This document shows, piece by piece, positions 1-8,250 of a stretch of 44,277 nucleotides of DNA. The translations under genes were made by a program, and so were the position numbers. The DNA is from GCA-001735895 sp964651385. Its GTDB lineage: Bacteria; Pseudomonadota; Gammaproteobacteria; GCA-001735895. Position 1 is the stretch's first letter; every line of letters begins with the position of its first letter. The notes below the pieces were generated by a model. That model ran no database searches. It was not told the DNA's origin and was given only the letters and a program-made list of their open reading frames with translations. The stretch is taken from positions 1 through 44,277 of the forward strand of contig CAZYYM010000018.1 in assembly GCA_964651385.1 (NCBI GenBank), in the 5' to 3' direction.

Positions 1-239
1 ATGCGGTCAGGATATTTTTGACCGCATTGTTTAATGATTGGTGTATGGCTGGCATGTTCGTCTTAATTTTAATTGCAGTAGCAGGAGTCCGGTATCCTGA
101 TCAACAGGCTGATTTTAATTAACCTCATGAAGCGGCAGTATAACTGATTTTTACTGATTTTAGGGATTTCAATCCCAAATAAATAATTTGTTCTTACGGT
201 CTAGTTTTGGTAGTAAGTCCTATCTGGTTAATAATAATT
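1..239. other. Left-edge intergenic region without a gene
   Basis: No credible coding sequence is seen here. A perfect 9-bp inverted repeat (arms at 1-9 and 19-27) opens the window and is followed by a short T-containing stretch. It could be the terminator of a gene lying to the left, but the context is cut off. The rest is AT-rich with short direct repeats of CTGATTTT around 110-160 and a small GGGAT/ATCCC stem near 163-176. Nothing else is supported. Confidence 0.5.
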
Positions 240-260
240 GGCGGCCCATTAAGGGCCGCC
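240..260 (-). terminator. Rho-independent terminator of the DUF5666 lipoprotein gene
   Basis: A perfect 8-bp GC-only stem (GGCGGCCC / GGGCCGCC) surrounds a 5-nt loop. On the minus strand it is followed by an A/T-rich tract (AATTATTATT). It lies 23 nt past the stop codon of the minus-strand gene, as expected for an intrinsic terminator. Confidence 0.8.
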
Positions 261-282
261 AAAATGCTGCAGAAGGAAATGC

Positions 283-1758
283 CTAGTCGTCTTCGAATTC
301 AATCTGGACTTCGTTTGCGATTAAAGAGTTTTCATCGAATTTCAGGGAAACTATATCGTTGGGGCCATCCGCAGGGTCACCATTATCATCGATCAAAGCC
401 AGAAATGAATCCAGTGGGTCGGTGTACAGCACGTCTTCAATCTTGAGCTTAGTATTACCATCAACAGTTATAATAACTCCCATTATGGTAATATCTGTTG
501 GAGTGACGCCGTCTTTGTCTACTTCCGCGCGCAATTTATGTTTGCCGGTTTCGACGGTCTCTGCCTGGATACTGGTAGCCAACATAGAGGTCGCACCGGT
601 ACGTATACCTCTGATTTCAACGCCATCAGCAGGCAGGAGGTTGCCAATGATCATTCCTTCGTCTTCGGTAATAGAGCTGGTGTTGACATCAATTTTACCA
701 AAGAATTGATAGGGTCCCGTACCCGTACCTGTTGAGAGTATACGGATACGATTGCCGCGACCTTTAATCTTGTCAGCGACTAAAACGCCGTCCGCATTAA
801 CATACCCCTCAGCTTCTACACGTATACCCTTTCCTACATCGGCTATACCGGTGAGGCCGCCTGACCATTTGGTCGAACTATCTGATTTAATGCAGGTCGA
901 TTCGACTTTGAATTGAGCACCGGTGGGGCATTCTGAGATAACCAGACTGACAGGACCTTCGACATCGGCTTCCATACCATCGCTCAGACTGTCAAAGTAA
1001 TCGTCTTCGAGATCGACTTTTGTTGCGTTATAGGTATCCGGATTGGCGCTAATTTTATTTGGGTCAAAATGCACTTCGACGAAGTCGTTAACCTTATATG
1101 TCTGGGCTGGGTTATCAATCAGGTAAATTTTTCCACGCACGGTAATAGACCCCGTGGTCACAGCTTCTATCTTCCCTTTGATTTCGTCGTAGCTATCAAG
1201 GTCATCATCTTCTTTGACATACGAAGCTTCAATTGTGCTGTTATTGGCTCCTACCCAGTTGCCGGAAACTTCATATCGTGTTCCCACCAGCAGCACGCCG
1301 CCAACGATAGACGGTGCTTCGCTAGTATTAGTCGTTCCGTCGGTGATCATGATGTTTATTCCATTAATCGTGCTGGCCGAATCGGCTGCACCTTCGAGTT
1401 CCGCCTCATATAAAACCTCATCGGCAGTACCCGAAACACCATCGTCGTTGATGGTGCCGCGTACACTGACTACCTGGCCGACCTTGTAAGAAGCAGTGCC
1501 ATCGGTTCTGTCGTCATTGGAATAAGAACCACCATCGGGTGTCTCGTACTCAACGCCATTCATCGAGATACTACCTGACCCGGTATTAGAGTCTTTGGCG
1601 GCACTAGTGCTGCCTATCTTGGTAATAACGCCTTTGGCGACAATCGGTGAGTCTGTTGCGGCGCTTCCACCACCGCCGCCACCGCAACCTGTTAAAGCCA
1701 GGGCCGATACGATGAGTCCCGAAAGTAAAACGGATTTAAATTTTATATGTTTGTCCAT
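283..1758 (-). CDS. DUF5666-type repeat lipoprotein
   Basis: A 491-residue predicted lipoprotein. The first 25 residues form a signal peptide with lipobox LTGC (Cys25), followed by six glycines as a flexible tether. The rest consists of beta-rich repeats of roughly 70-90 residues with phrases such as GVITKIGS, KVGQVVSVRGTI, IKGKIEAVTTGSITV and VGKGIRVEAEGYV, which resemble DUF5666 domains (known family, function unknown). The start at 1758 is chosen over an upstream in-frame ATG at 1818 because the lipoprotein signal begins here and the upstream ATG falls inside the -35 box. It has its own promoter and terminator, so it appears monocistronic, downstream of the degS-like gene. It is probably anchored in the outer membrane. 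No enzymatic motif is visible. Confidence 0.8.
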   Translation of the reverse strand: MDKHIKFKSVLLSGLIVSALALTGCGGGGGGSAATDSPIVAKGVITKIGSTSAAKDSNTGSGSISMNGVEYETPDGGSYSNDDRTDGTASYKVGQVVSVRGTINDDGVSGTADEVLYEAELEGAADSASTINGINIMITDGTTNTSEAPSIVGGVLLVGTRYEVSGNWVGANNSTIEASYVKEDDDLDSYDEIKGKIEAVTTGSITVRGKIYLIDNPAQTYKVNDFVEVHFDPNKISANPDTYNATKVDLEDDYFDSLSDGMEADVEGPVSLVISECPTGAQFKVESTCIKSDSSTKWSGGLTGIADVGKGIRVEAEGYVNADGVLVADKIKGRGNRIRILSTGTGTGPYQFFGKIDVNTSSITEDEGMIIGNLLPADGVEIRGIRTGATSMLATSIQAETVETGKHKLRAEVDKDGVTPTDITIMGVIITVDGNTKLKIEDVLYTDPLDSFLALIDDNGDPADGPNDIVSLKFDENSLIANEVQIEFEDD

Positions 1759-1790
1759 GAAGTATCTCTTTTGCGTTGAGTGTATTTGGG

Positions 1791-1818
1791 AATATAGTCC
1801 CAAAAAATAAAAAGTCAA
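1791..1818 (-). promoter_or_regulatory. Sigma70-type promoter of the DUF5666 lipoprotein gene
   Basis: On the minus strand TTGACT (1818-1813) and TATATT (1796-1791) are separated by 16 nt. Each matches 5 of 6 consensus bases. Transcription would begin near 1784 and give a leader of about 25 nt before the ATG at 1758. Confidence 0.7.
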
Positions 1819-1857
1819 ATAAAATTCTTTTGCTCCCTTTATATTTACAGAATATTA

Positions 1858-1870
1858 GCATTGAAAATGC
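1858..1870 (-). terminator. Weak hairpin downstream of the degS-like gene
   Basis: A 5-bp stem (GCATT/AATGC) with a 3-nt loop starts 14 nt after the degS-like stop codon and is followed on the minus strand by TAATATTCTG. Stem and tail are both weak, so this may not terminate efficiently. Confidence 0.25.
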
Positions 1871-1883
1871 GGGGAAATTGCTA

Positions 1884-3044
1884 TTACCCGGGTCTTTCAG
1901 TCGCTTCGAGCTTGAAGGCCATTTGCCTGTTGCCTCGATATACGTTGACTTCAACGACATCGCCGGGCTGGTGCAGCGAGATAATTTCGAGCAGGTCATG
2001 AACGCCGGTGACCTTTTTTTTATCCACACCCACCATGATATCGCCAGCCTGTATACCGGCTTTGTCGGCCGGGCTATCGATGAAAACGCCGACAATTAAC
2101 GCGCCTTTAATATTCGGATTGCCGGTCGCCATGGCTGCTTTGGCGGTGATCTCGATACCCTCAACGCCTAACCAGCCGCGAGTTACCTTGCCGTGTTTTA
2201 TAATTTGCTGCATGACCTCAAGTGCCATCGAAATCGGGATGGCGAATCCGATGCCCTGCGCAGCACCGCTAGTTTTACTGAGAATAGCCGTGTTAATGCC
2301 GATTAATTCACCTCGGGCATTGACCAGTGCGCCGCCGGAATTACCGGGATTAATGGCGGCATCGGTTTGAATGAAATTTTCAAAGGTAGTCAGGCCGACA
2401 CGATTACGACCGGTGGCGCTGATGATACCCAGCGTCACTGTCTGCCCTACATTGAGAGGATTTCCGATTGCCAGAACAACATCACCGACACGGGGTGTCT
2501 TCACATCTGTGAATTTGATACCAACCAGCCCGCTGACGGGTATCTGCAATATGGCAATGTCCGTCTCCCGGTCTTCACCGATCAATACAGCCTCACTGCC
2601 GCGTCCATCGGGCAGAGATATGCGAATTTTATCGGCACCGTCAACCACGTGTTGATTGGTAATAATGTATCCTTCGGAACTAACGATAACGCCCGACCCC
2701 AGATTGGATTCGGGTGGGGTTTTCTGCCGTCGCTTGAGCTGATCACCAAAAAGCTGGTTGAAAATTGGGTCGTCTAGCAACGGGTTTGTTTTTTGCCGGA
2801 CCTGTTTGAAGGTATATATGGTAACGACCGAGGGTGAAGACAAGGCGACCGCATCTGCATAGGTTAATACCGGCGCCTGGGTTGCCGGCGTGTTGCTGGA
2901 TACGGATAGACTGGAAGGCGATGACAGGAAACTGAATATTTCTTTATGACCTTTGTCTGATTGCAGGAGCACATAAATAACTGCAATACCGAGACCTATC
3001 AGGGTAAATTGAATCAGAAATCCGGCAGTTTTGATAAGTTTCAT
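1884..3044 (-). CDS. degS: DegS/AlgW-like anchored periplasmic serine protease
   Basis: A 386-residue S1C (HtrA family) protease. An N-terminal membrane anchor (residues about 7-28) is followed by a linker and a trypsin-like domain with the triad His132 (ITNQHVV), Asp162 (ETDIAIL) and Ser236 (NPGNSGGAL). A single PDZ domain occupies about 275-380. One PDZ domain plus an uncleaved anchor matches DegS/AlgW rather than DegP. In known relatives it senses misfolded outer-membrane proteins and makes the first cut in the anti-sigma factor RseA/MucA, releasing sigma E/AlgU. Neither rseA nor rseP is in this window. It is divergent from the Nif3-like gene across a gap of about 60 nt, an arrangement I recall from Pseudomonas (algW beside a nif3-like gene). 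Confidence 0.9.
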   Translation of the reverse strand: MKLIKTAGFLIQFTLIGLGIAVIYVLLQSDKGHKEIFSFLSSPSSLSVSSNTPATQAPVLTYADAVALSSPSVVTIYTFKQVRQKTNPLLDDPIFNQLFGDQLKRRQKTPPESNLGSGVIVSSEGYIITNQHVVDGADKIRISLPDGRGSEAVLIGEDRETDIAILQIPVSGLVGIKFTDVKTPRVGDVVLAIGNPLNVGQTVTLGIISATGRNRVGLTTFENFIQTDAAINPGNSGGALVNARGELIGINTAILSKTSGAAQGIGFAIPISMALEVMQQIIKHGKVTRGWLGVEGIEITAKAAMATGNPNIKGALIVGVFIDSPADKAGIQAGDIMVGVDKKKVTGVHDLLEIISLHQPGDVVEVNVYRGNRQMAFKLEATERPG

Positions 3045-3107
3045 CAGGAAATAGTATCATAATGACATGGGTTTACAGCCAACAGCTTGATAGAGCAGGG
3101 CGATGAT

Positions 3108-3863
3108 ATGCAACTGGAACAATTGTGCAAATTTTGCGATGACTATTTAAAGGTCGATGAGTTCAATGATTACTGTCCAAATGGATTGCAGGTGGAAAGC
3201 ACGCAGGAAGTCAATCACCTCGTGACGGGCGTCACCGCCAGTCTGGGATTGATAGAATTGGCAATCGCTGCAGGTGCGGATACTTTACTGGTGCACCACG
3301 GCTATTTCTGGAAAGGGGAGTCACAGCCGATTAGGGGTTACAAAGGTGAAAGGATTCGGAAACTGATCCGAAACGATATTAATTTGCTGGCTTATCACTT
3401 ACCGCTGGATGCGCACCCGATAGTTGGCAACAATGCGCAATTGGCGAAAATCATGGGCTGGTCTGTTGCTGGAAGTTTCGGTAGTGTTGGGGTTCATGAC
3501 ATCGTATTTCATACTGTGCTCGAGTCAGCGATCAGCATTGGCGAGCTTGAATCGTCGGTCTATGCGAAGCTTGGCAGGCGGCCACTAATAATTGCTGCCG
3601 GTGAAAAGCCGATACATAGCCTGGCCTGGTGTACCGGTGCGGCACAATCATATATCGAAGAAGCAGCAGCGCGCGGGATCGATGCTTTTATCAGCGGCGA
3701 AGTCTCTGAACACACTTTTCATTTCGCTCAGGAGGCGGGTATTCACTATATCGGCGCCGGACATCATGCGACCGAAAGGTATGGAATACAGGCGTTGGCG
3801 GCCGTAATTGGTGAGCATTTTGGCCTGCATCATCAGTATATTGACGTGCCGAATCCGGTGTGA
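3108..3863 (+). CDS. Nif3-like dinuclear metal centre protein (YbgI family)
   Basis: A 251-residue protein of the Nif3/YbgI/GTP cyclohydrolase I type 2-like family. Characteristic metal-site segments are LLVHHGYFW near residue 70, LLAYHLPLDAHP near 100 and the C-terminal GAGHHATERYG. Members form hexameric rings with two metal ions per subunit. The cellular role is not settled. The ATG at 3108 is preferred over an in-frame TTG at 3087 because AGGGCGAT precedes it and MQLEQLCKF is a typical family start. It stands alone between the divergent degS-like gene and petA. Confidence 0.88.
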   Translation: MQLEQLCKFCDDYLKVDEFNDYCPNGLQVESTQEVNHLVTGVTASLGLIELAIAAGADTLLVHHGYFWKGESQPIRGYKGERIRKLIRNDINLLAYHLPLDAHPIVGNNAQLAKIMGWSVAGSFGSVGVHDIVFHTVLESAISIGELESSVYAKLGRRPLIIAAGEKPIHSLAWCTGAAQSYIEEAAARGIDAFISGEVSEHTFHFAQEAGIHYIGAGHHATERYGIQALAAVIGEHFGLHHQYIDVPNPV

Positions 3864-3905
3864 ATGAAAAAACCGGCAAATGCTTGATTTAATTCCTCAT
3901 ATCGC

Positions 3906-3934
3906 TCGACGGAAAAGTCAATTTAGGCTATCCT
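3906..3934 (+). promoter_or_regulatory. Candidate promoter for the petABC operon
   Basis: TCGACG (3906-3911) and TATCCT (3929-3934) are spaced by 17 nt, with 4 of 6 consensus matches in the first and a reasonable second box. Transcription would start near 3941, leaving a leader of about 73 nt to petA. The -10 region overlaps a short GGCTA/TAGCC inverted repeat followed by six T at 3943-3948, which might instead end transcription from the Nif3-like gene. Confidence 0.4.
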
Positions 3935-4013
3935 AGCCGCCGTTTTTTCCATGTGAGGAATAAGGGCTAATTATTCTTCATATTCCAATTTCAAGACCGG
4001 GGATAAGATTATA

Positions 4014-4592
4014 ATGTCTTCTGATGGTGTAGATAACAGCCGCAGGCGTTTTTTGACGGCAGCAACTGTCGTGGTAGGCGCAGCTGGCACAGTAGCCGTA
4101 GCGGTACCCTTTGTGAAAAGCTGGAATCCCAGCGCAAGGGCCCGTTCCGCGGGGGCGCCGGTGGAAGCGGACATTAGTAAACTCGAACCGGGGCAGCAAA
4201 TAATTTTCAAATGGCAGGGTAAGCCCGTCTGGGTAGTCAGGCGCGATAAAAAGGCCCTGGCAACCCTGTCTAAAGTGACCGGCAGCTTACGTGATGCCAC
4301 TTCCAGTAACAGTATCCAGCCGGAATATGCCACTAACGAATATCGCTCGATTAAGCCGGAATATCTGGTTGTCGTCGGTATTTGTACCCACCTCGGGTGT
4401 TCACCTACCTACCGGCCTGACTTGATCGAAGCCGATTTCCTCGGTGGTTTCTTTTGTCCCTGCCATGGCTCGAAGTTTGACTTTGCCGGTCGTGTCTTTA
4501 CGGGTGTACCCGCACCAACGAATTTAACGATTCCCCCACATTATTACCTCGATGACAGCCACATTCTGATTGGCGAGGACGGAGTAGCGTAA
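4014..4592 (+). CDS. petA: Ubiquinol-cytochrome c reductase Rieske iron-sulfur subunit
   Basis: A 192-residue Rieske protein of the cytochrome bc1 complex (complex III), which passes electrons from ubiquinol to cytochrome c1 on the periplasmic side. The N-terminus has a twin-arginine motif (SRRRFLTAA, residues 9-17) followed by a hydrophobic anchor to about 33, as expected for a Tat-exported, membrane-anchored Rieske protein. The [2Fe-2S] boxes are CTHLGC (Cys124, His126) and CPCHGS (Cys148, His151); Cys129 and Cys150 would form the conserved disulfide. First gene of petABC, its stop overlapping the petB start by one base. In many relatives rpsI-rplM lies just upstream; here a Nif3-like gene does. 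Confidence 0.95.
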   Translation: MSSDGVDNSRRRFLTAATVVVGAAGTVAVAVPFVKSWNPSARARSAGAPVEADISKLEPGQQIIFKWQGKPVWVVRRDKKALATLSKVTGSLRDATSSNSIQPEYATNEYRSIKPEYLVVVGICTHLGCSPTYRPDLIEADFLGGFFCPCHGSKFDFAGRVFTGVPAPTNLTIPPHYYLDDSHILIGEDGVA

Positions 4593-5818
4593 TGAGTGAT
4601 AAATCATCTAAAAACGGTTTCATGGGCTGGATCGACGCACGCTTCCCGATGACTAAAATGTGGGAAGAGCATCTGTCCAAATATTACGCACCGAAAAATT
4701 TCAACTTCTGGTATTTCTTTGGATCGCTGGCGTTGTTAGTGCTGGTTATCCAGATTGTCACCGGCATCTTTTTAACCATGCATTACAAGCCTGACGGCGA
4801 GATGGCTTTTATCTCCGTGGAGTACATCATGCGTGATGTCGACTGGGGCTGGTTGATCCGTTATATGCACTCGACCGGCGCTTCGGCCTTTTTCATCGTC
4901 GTCTATTTGCATATGTTTCGCGGTGTCATGTACGGCTCTTATCAGAAACCGCGAGAATTAATCTGGCTATTTGGCATGTTCATCTATCTGGCGTTGATGG
5001 CGGAAGCTTTCATGGGATACCTGCTGCCCTGGGGGCAGATGTCTTACTGGGGTGCCCAGGTCATCATTTCATTATTCGGTGCCATTCCTGTTATCGGGGA
5101 TGATCTGACATTGTGGATTCGGGGTGACTTTGTTATTGCTGATGCCACTTTAAATCGTTTTTTCGCATTGCATGTGATAGCGGTTCCACTGGTTTTATTA
5201 ATGCTGGTGGTGATGCATATTATTGCGCTGCATGAAGTCGGCTCCAACAATCCCGAAGGTGTCGAGATTAAGAAAAACAAGGATGAGAATGGCATCCCGC
5301 TGGATGGTATTCCTTTTCACCCGTACTATTCGGTCAAGGATATTGTTGGCGTCGTGGGCTTCCTGATTCTGTTCAGCGTTGTCCTGTTTTTTATGCCGGA
5401 AATGGGCGGCTATTTCCTCGAACACGCGAATTTTATACCAGCCAATCAGTTCAAGACCCCGGAGCACATAGCACCAGTTTGGTATTTCACCCCCTATTAC
5501 GCCATCTTGCGGGCTGTGCCGGACAAGCTATTTGGCGTTATTCTAATGTTCCTGGCTATCTTCATGTTGTTTATCCTGCCCTGGATAGACCGTGGTAAGG
5601 TGCATTCGATTCGCTATCGTTCGAATGCTTTCAAGTGGCTGCTCGTAATGTTTGTAATCAGTTTTATCGGCCTTGGTTATCTGGGGGCATTGCCATTAAG
5701 TGATACCAGAACCTTTTTCGCACGGGTATATAGCGTCGGGTATTTCGGTTTCTTCCTGGGTCTCTGGTGGATTAGTAAGAACGAAAAGACAAAACCAGTT
5801 CCAGAGAGGATTCAATAA
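4592..5818 (+). CDS. petB: Cytochrome b subunit of the bc1 complex
   Basis: A 408-residue integral membrane protein that carries the two b hemes and the quinol oxidation and reduction sites of complex III. Heme-ligand regions are visible: WLIRYMHSTGASAFFIVVYLHM (split: His pair in helix B, near residues 93 and 107) and the second pair in helix D (ALHVIA and MHIIALHE). A PEW-like segment (HIAPVWYF) represents the ef-loop at the quinol oxidation site, with Val-Trp-Tyr in place of the usual Glu-Trp-Tyr in the stretch I can read. The length fits bacterial cytochrome b with eight or more helices. Translationally coupled to petA (TAATG) and to petC (TAATG). Confidence 0.95.
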   Translation: MSDKSSKNGFMGWIDARFPMTKMWEEHLSKYYAPKNFNFWYFFGSLALLVLVIQIVTGIFLTMHYKPDGEMAFISVEYIMRDVDWGWLIRYMHSTGASAFFIVVYLHMFRGVMYGSYQKPRELIWLFGMFIYLALMAEAFMGYLLPWGQMSYWGAQVIISLFGAIPVIGDDLTLWIRGDFVIADATLNRFFALHVIAVPLVLLMLVVMHIIALHEVGSNNPEGVEIKKNKDENGIPLDGIPFHPYYSVKDIVGVVGFLILFSVVLFFMPEMGGYFLEHANFIPANQFKTPEHIAPVWYFTPYYAILRAVPDKLFGVILMFLAIFMLFILPWIDRGKVHSIRYRSNAFKWLLVMFVISFIGLGYLGALPLSDTRTFFARVYSVGYFGFFLGLWWISKNEKTKPVPERIQ

Positions 5819-6582
5819 TGAAGAAGGGTTTGATTATTGTTGTAACTTTAATGTTACCTGTTCTGGGTTGGGCCGCAGGCGATGGCGCCACTTATCCTGA
5901 TGACAAGATTGATATAGACTGGGACGATAAGGCTTCAATGCAGCGGGGTGCCCGTACCTTTGTTAACTATTGCATGGGTTGCCATTCGACAGCTTACTCA
6001 CGTTACAATCGGGTTGGTCAGGATCTGGGTATTTCGGATGCACAGATGCTGGATAACCTGATTTTCACTACCGACAAGAAGGGTGATCAGACCAAGGTTG
6101 GTGAATTGATGGAAATCAATATGAATACTGAATACGCCGAAGAGGCCTTTGGTACTGCACCACCGGACCTGAGCCTGATTGCCCGTTCGCGCGGTGTGAA
6201 CTGGCTATATAATTACCTGCGCGGTTTTTATGCCGATGAAACCCGTCCGCTGGGGATGAACAACGGTGTTTTCGGTAACGTCGGCATGCCGCATGCGTTA
6301 GTTGAATTGCAGGGTATTCAGGCCGCGAAAAAAGTCATGAAAGACGATGGTCATGGTAACGAGCACGAAGTGATTGTCGGATTTGAACTAGTCAAACCCG
6401 GTAGTCAATCAAAATCTGAATACGATCAAACGGTTTATGATCTGGTAGCATTTCTGGATTATGTCTCCGAACCCTATCGCCAGACCCGGCATAATGTCGG
6501 TACCGGCGTTATTATTTTTCTTTTTATTTTCCTGATTCTGGCTTATTTACTTAAGAAAGAGTTCTGGAAAGATATTCATTAG
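5818..6582 (+). CDS. petC: Cytochrome c1 subunit of the bc1 complex
   Basis: A 254-residue cytochrome c1. A cleavable signal peptide (about residues 1-20, ending GWAA) precedes the periplasmic heme domain. Heme c attaches at CMGCH (Cys52, Cys55, His56). A C-terminal membrane helix (about 225-246) and a short basic tail (LLKKEFWKDIH) anchor it. A methionine in the NVGMPHAL segment near 159 is a plausible sixth ligand. It takes electrons from the Rieske centre and delivers them to soluble cytochrome c. Last bc1 gene; sspA follows after 15 nt, so cotranscription is likely. Confidence 0.95.
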   Translation: MKKGLIIVVTLMLPVLGWAAGDGATYPDDKIDIDWDDKASMQRGARTFVNYCMGCHSTAYSRYNRVGQDLGISDAQMLDNLIFTTDKKGDQTKVGELMEINMNTEYAEEAFGTAPPDLSLIARSRGVNWLYNYLRGFYADETRPLGMNNGVFGNVGMPHALVELQGIQAAKKVMKDDGHGNEHEVIVGFELVKPGSQSKSEYDQTVYDLVAFLDYVSEPYRQTRHNVGTGVIIFLFIFLILAYLLKKEFWKDIH

Positions 6583-6597
6583 ATAAGGAATCAGATA

Positions 6598-7224
6598 ATG
6601 TCAGTTGTGGCAAATCGCCGATCGGTGATGAGTTGTTTTTCATCTCCGACTGATCCCGAGTGCCATCGAGCACGTATCGTCCTTGCAGAAAAGGATATCA
6701 CCGTGGAAATTCACGATGTCGATACCGATAATCTGCCCGAGGATTTGCTCGATCTCAATCCATATGCCACCGTACCTACCATGGTTGATCGCGATCTGGT
6801 ATTGTATAACGCGCGCGTTTTGATCGAGTACCTCGATGAACGATTCCCGCATCCGCCACTGATGCCGGTCGACCCGGTGTCTCGCGCCAAAAGTCGTCTG
6901 GCATTGTTTCGAATCGAAAGTGACTGGTTTAGTTTGCTGGGCAATATTGAACACGGTACCGAGAGGAAAAAAGAACAGGCCAAAAAGGCCCTGACCGAAA
7001 GCTTGATTAATTCGGCCGAGGTTTTCTCTGCGATGCCTTATTTTCTGTCAGCGGAATTCAGTTTGCTTGATTGCAGTATCGCTCCCATACTCTGGAGGCT
7101 GCCTTACTATGATATCGAACTACCGAAATCCGCCAAGCCGATTACCAATTACATGAAACGAGTATTTTCACGTCCTTCTTTTCAGGCAAGCCTTTCTGAA
7201 CAGGAAATGGACATGGTCAGCTGA
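6598..7224 (+). CDS. sspA: Stringent starvation protein A
   Basis: A 208-residue protein with a glutathione-S-transferase fold: an N-terminal thioredoxin-like domain (to about residue 85, with PYATVPTMVDRDLVLYNAR, the glutathione-site-like strand) and a helical C-terminal domain. In E. coli SspA binds RNA polymerase and modulates stationary-phase and acid-tolerance transcription; it is not an active transferase. The AAGGAA ribosome site upstream supports the ATG at 6598. It sits between petC and sspB as in many Gammaproteobacteria. Confidence 0.92.
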   Translation: MSVVANRRSVMSCFSSPTDPECHRARIVLAEKDITVEIHDVDTDNLPEDLLDLNPYATVPTMVDRDLVLYNARVLIEYLDERFPHPPLMPVDPVSRAKSRLALFRIESDWFSLLGNIEHGTERKKEQAKKALTESLINSAEVFSAMPYFLSAEFSLLDCSIAPILWRLPYYDIELPKSAKPITNYMKRVFSRPSFQASLSEQEMDMVS

Positions 7225-7242
7225 CACAGGATATTCTGATCG

Positions 7243-7641
7243 ATGACGCCGAGTAAACCCTATTTGATTCGTGGTTTGTATGAATGGTTGCTTGATAACG
7301 AAGTAACGCCTTACATACTGGTCGATACCAACCACGATTTGGTTATGATTCCGGCAGGTATCGCAAGCGATGGTAAGGTAGTGCTGAATTTGGCGCCGAG
7401 CGCTATCCAGAAACTTGAAATGACGAATGAATATTTGTCTTTCTCGGCACGTTTCAGTGGCGTTGCTGAGGATATCTATTGCCCGATTGCATCGGTACTG
7501 GCGATTTATGCCCGAGAGAATGGAGAGGGCATGATGTTTACCAGTGATACCGAAACGGAATCTGAAACTAACGGTTTTGGCGATTCTGGTAACTCCGACC
7601 GCAATAAAGTTCAACGCCCGGGTTTGAAAATCGTCAAATAA
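7243..7641 (+). CDS. sspB: ClpXP protease specificity-enhancing factor SspB
   Basis: A 132-residue adaptor that binds ssrA-tagged proteins and delivers them to ClpXP. The conserved fold opens with KPYLIRGLYEWLLDN and spans residues 1 to about 105. After an acidic, flexible linker rich in Glu, Ser and Thr comes the C-terminal tail RPGLKIVK, which matches the known ClpX-binding XB motif of SspB proteins. It follows sspA by 18 nt. It is convergent with diaA, with only 3 nt between the two stop codons and no terminator visible. Confidence 0.93.
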   Translation: MTPSKPYLIRGLYEWLLDNEVTPYILVDTNHDLVMIPAGIASDGKVVLNLAPSAIQKLEMTNEYLSFSARFSGVAEDIYCPIASVLAIYARENGEGMMFTSDTETESETNGFGDSGNSDRNKVQRPGLKIVK

Positions 7642-7644
7642 TTG

Positions 7645-8250
7645 CTAGTCCACCACGGTAGCGGGACCGAGAAGTTGTAAGTCGAGTAATTCACACAGAA
7701 TATGTAATACCAGCAGGTGTACCTCCTGTATACGGGCAGTGACATTGGAGGGCACTCGGATTTCGATTGAATTTTCACTCAACAATTGTGCAATAACACC
7801 ACCGTCTCTGCCGGTAAGTGCGATAACAGTCATGTCATTTTCGTTAGCTGCAAGCACCGCTTCACTAATATTAGGTGAGTGCCCACTGGTACTGATAGCA
7901 AGCAGCAAATCACCCGGTTGTCCCAGTGCAGTGACCTGTTTAGAAAATATTTGATTGTAGTCATAGTCATTGGCGATCGCAGTTAAGGTCGAGCTATCGG
8001 TTGTCAATGCTATTGCCGGCAAGCCGGGACGGTCGCGTTCGTATCGATTCAATAACTCTGCTGAAAAATGCTGAGCGTCGGCGGCCGAACCGCCATTACC
8101 GCAGACCAGAATTTTCTGACCGGCTAGCAAAGCTCGATTGAGCATCGAAGACGCCAGTTCGATCGATTCAGACAATACATTGACAGAATTTGATTTGGTT
8201 TCAATACTGTCAGCAAAAGAGCGCTGAATTTGGCTACAGATATCATTCAT
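7645..8250 (-). CDS. diaA: SIS-domain DnaA initiator-associating protein (DiaA/GmhA family)
   Basis: A 201-residue SIS-domain protein with the phosphosugar-binding loop CGNGGSAADAQHFSAEL (about 50-66) and the second segment AISTSGHSPNI (about 117-127). The sequence resembles both phosphoheptose isomerase GmhA and DiaA, which binds DnaA and times replication initiation in E. coli. The neighbours yraN, lpoA and rsmI are those of E. coli diaA, so that name is preferred, but a heptose isomerase role cannot be excluded. Its start overlaps the yraN stop (TAATG). The dolP/yraP gene that usually follows diaA is absent. Confidence 0.85.
   Translation of the reverse strand: MNDICSQIQRSFADSIETKSNSVNVLSESIELASSMLNRALLAGQKILVCGNGGSAADAQHFSAELLNRYERDRPGLPAIALTTDSSTLTAIANDYDYNQIFSKQVTALGQPGDLLLAISTSGHSPNISEAVLAANENDMTVIALTGRDGGVIAQLLSENSIEIRVPSNVTARIQEVHLLVLHILCELLDLQLLGPATVVD

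Noticed and set aside
1759..1818. N-terminal extension of the DUF5666 lipoprotein from an upstream in-frame ATG
   Set aside because: The upstream ATG lies within the -35 element, and the extension would bury the lipoprotein signal sequence.
2008..2777. Several plus-strand open frames across the degS-like gene
   Set aside because: They are antisense shadows; the minus-strand frame contains the full catalytic triad and PDZ domain.
3971..4333. A 120-codon open frame on the minus strand over petA
   Set aside because: It is a shadow of petA, whose Rieske motifs are unambiguous; no family features appear in the minus-strand translation.
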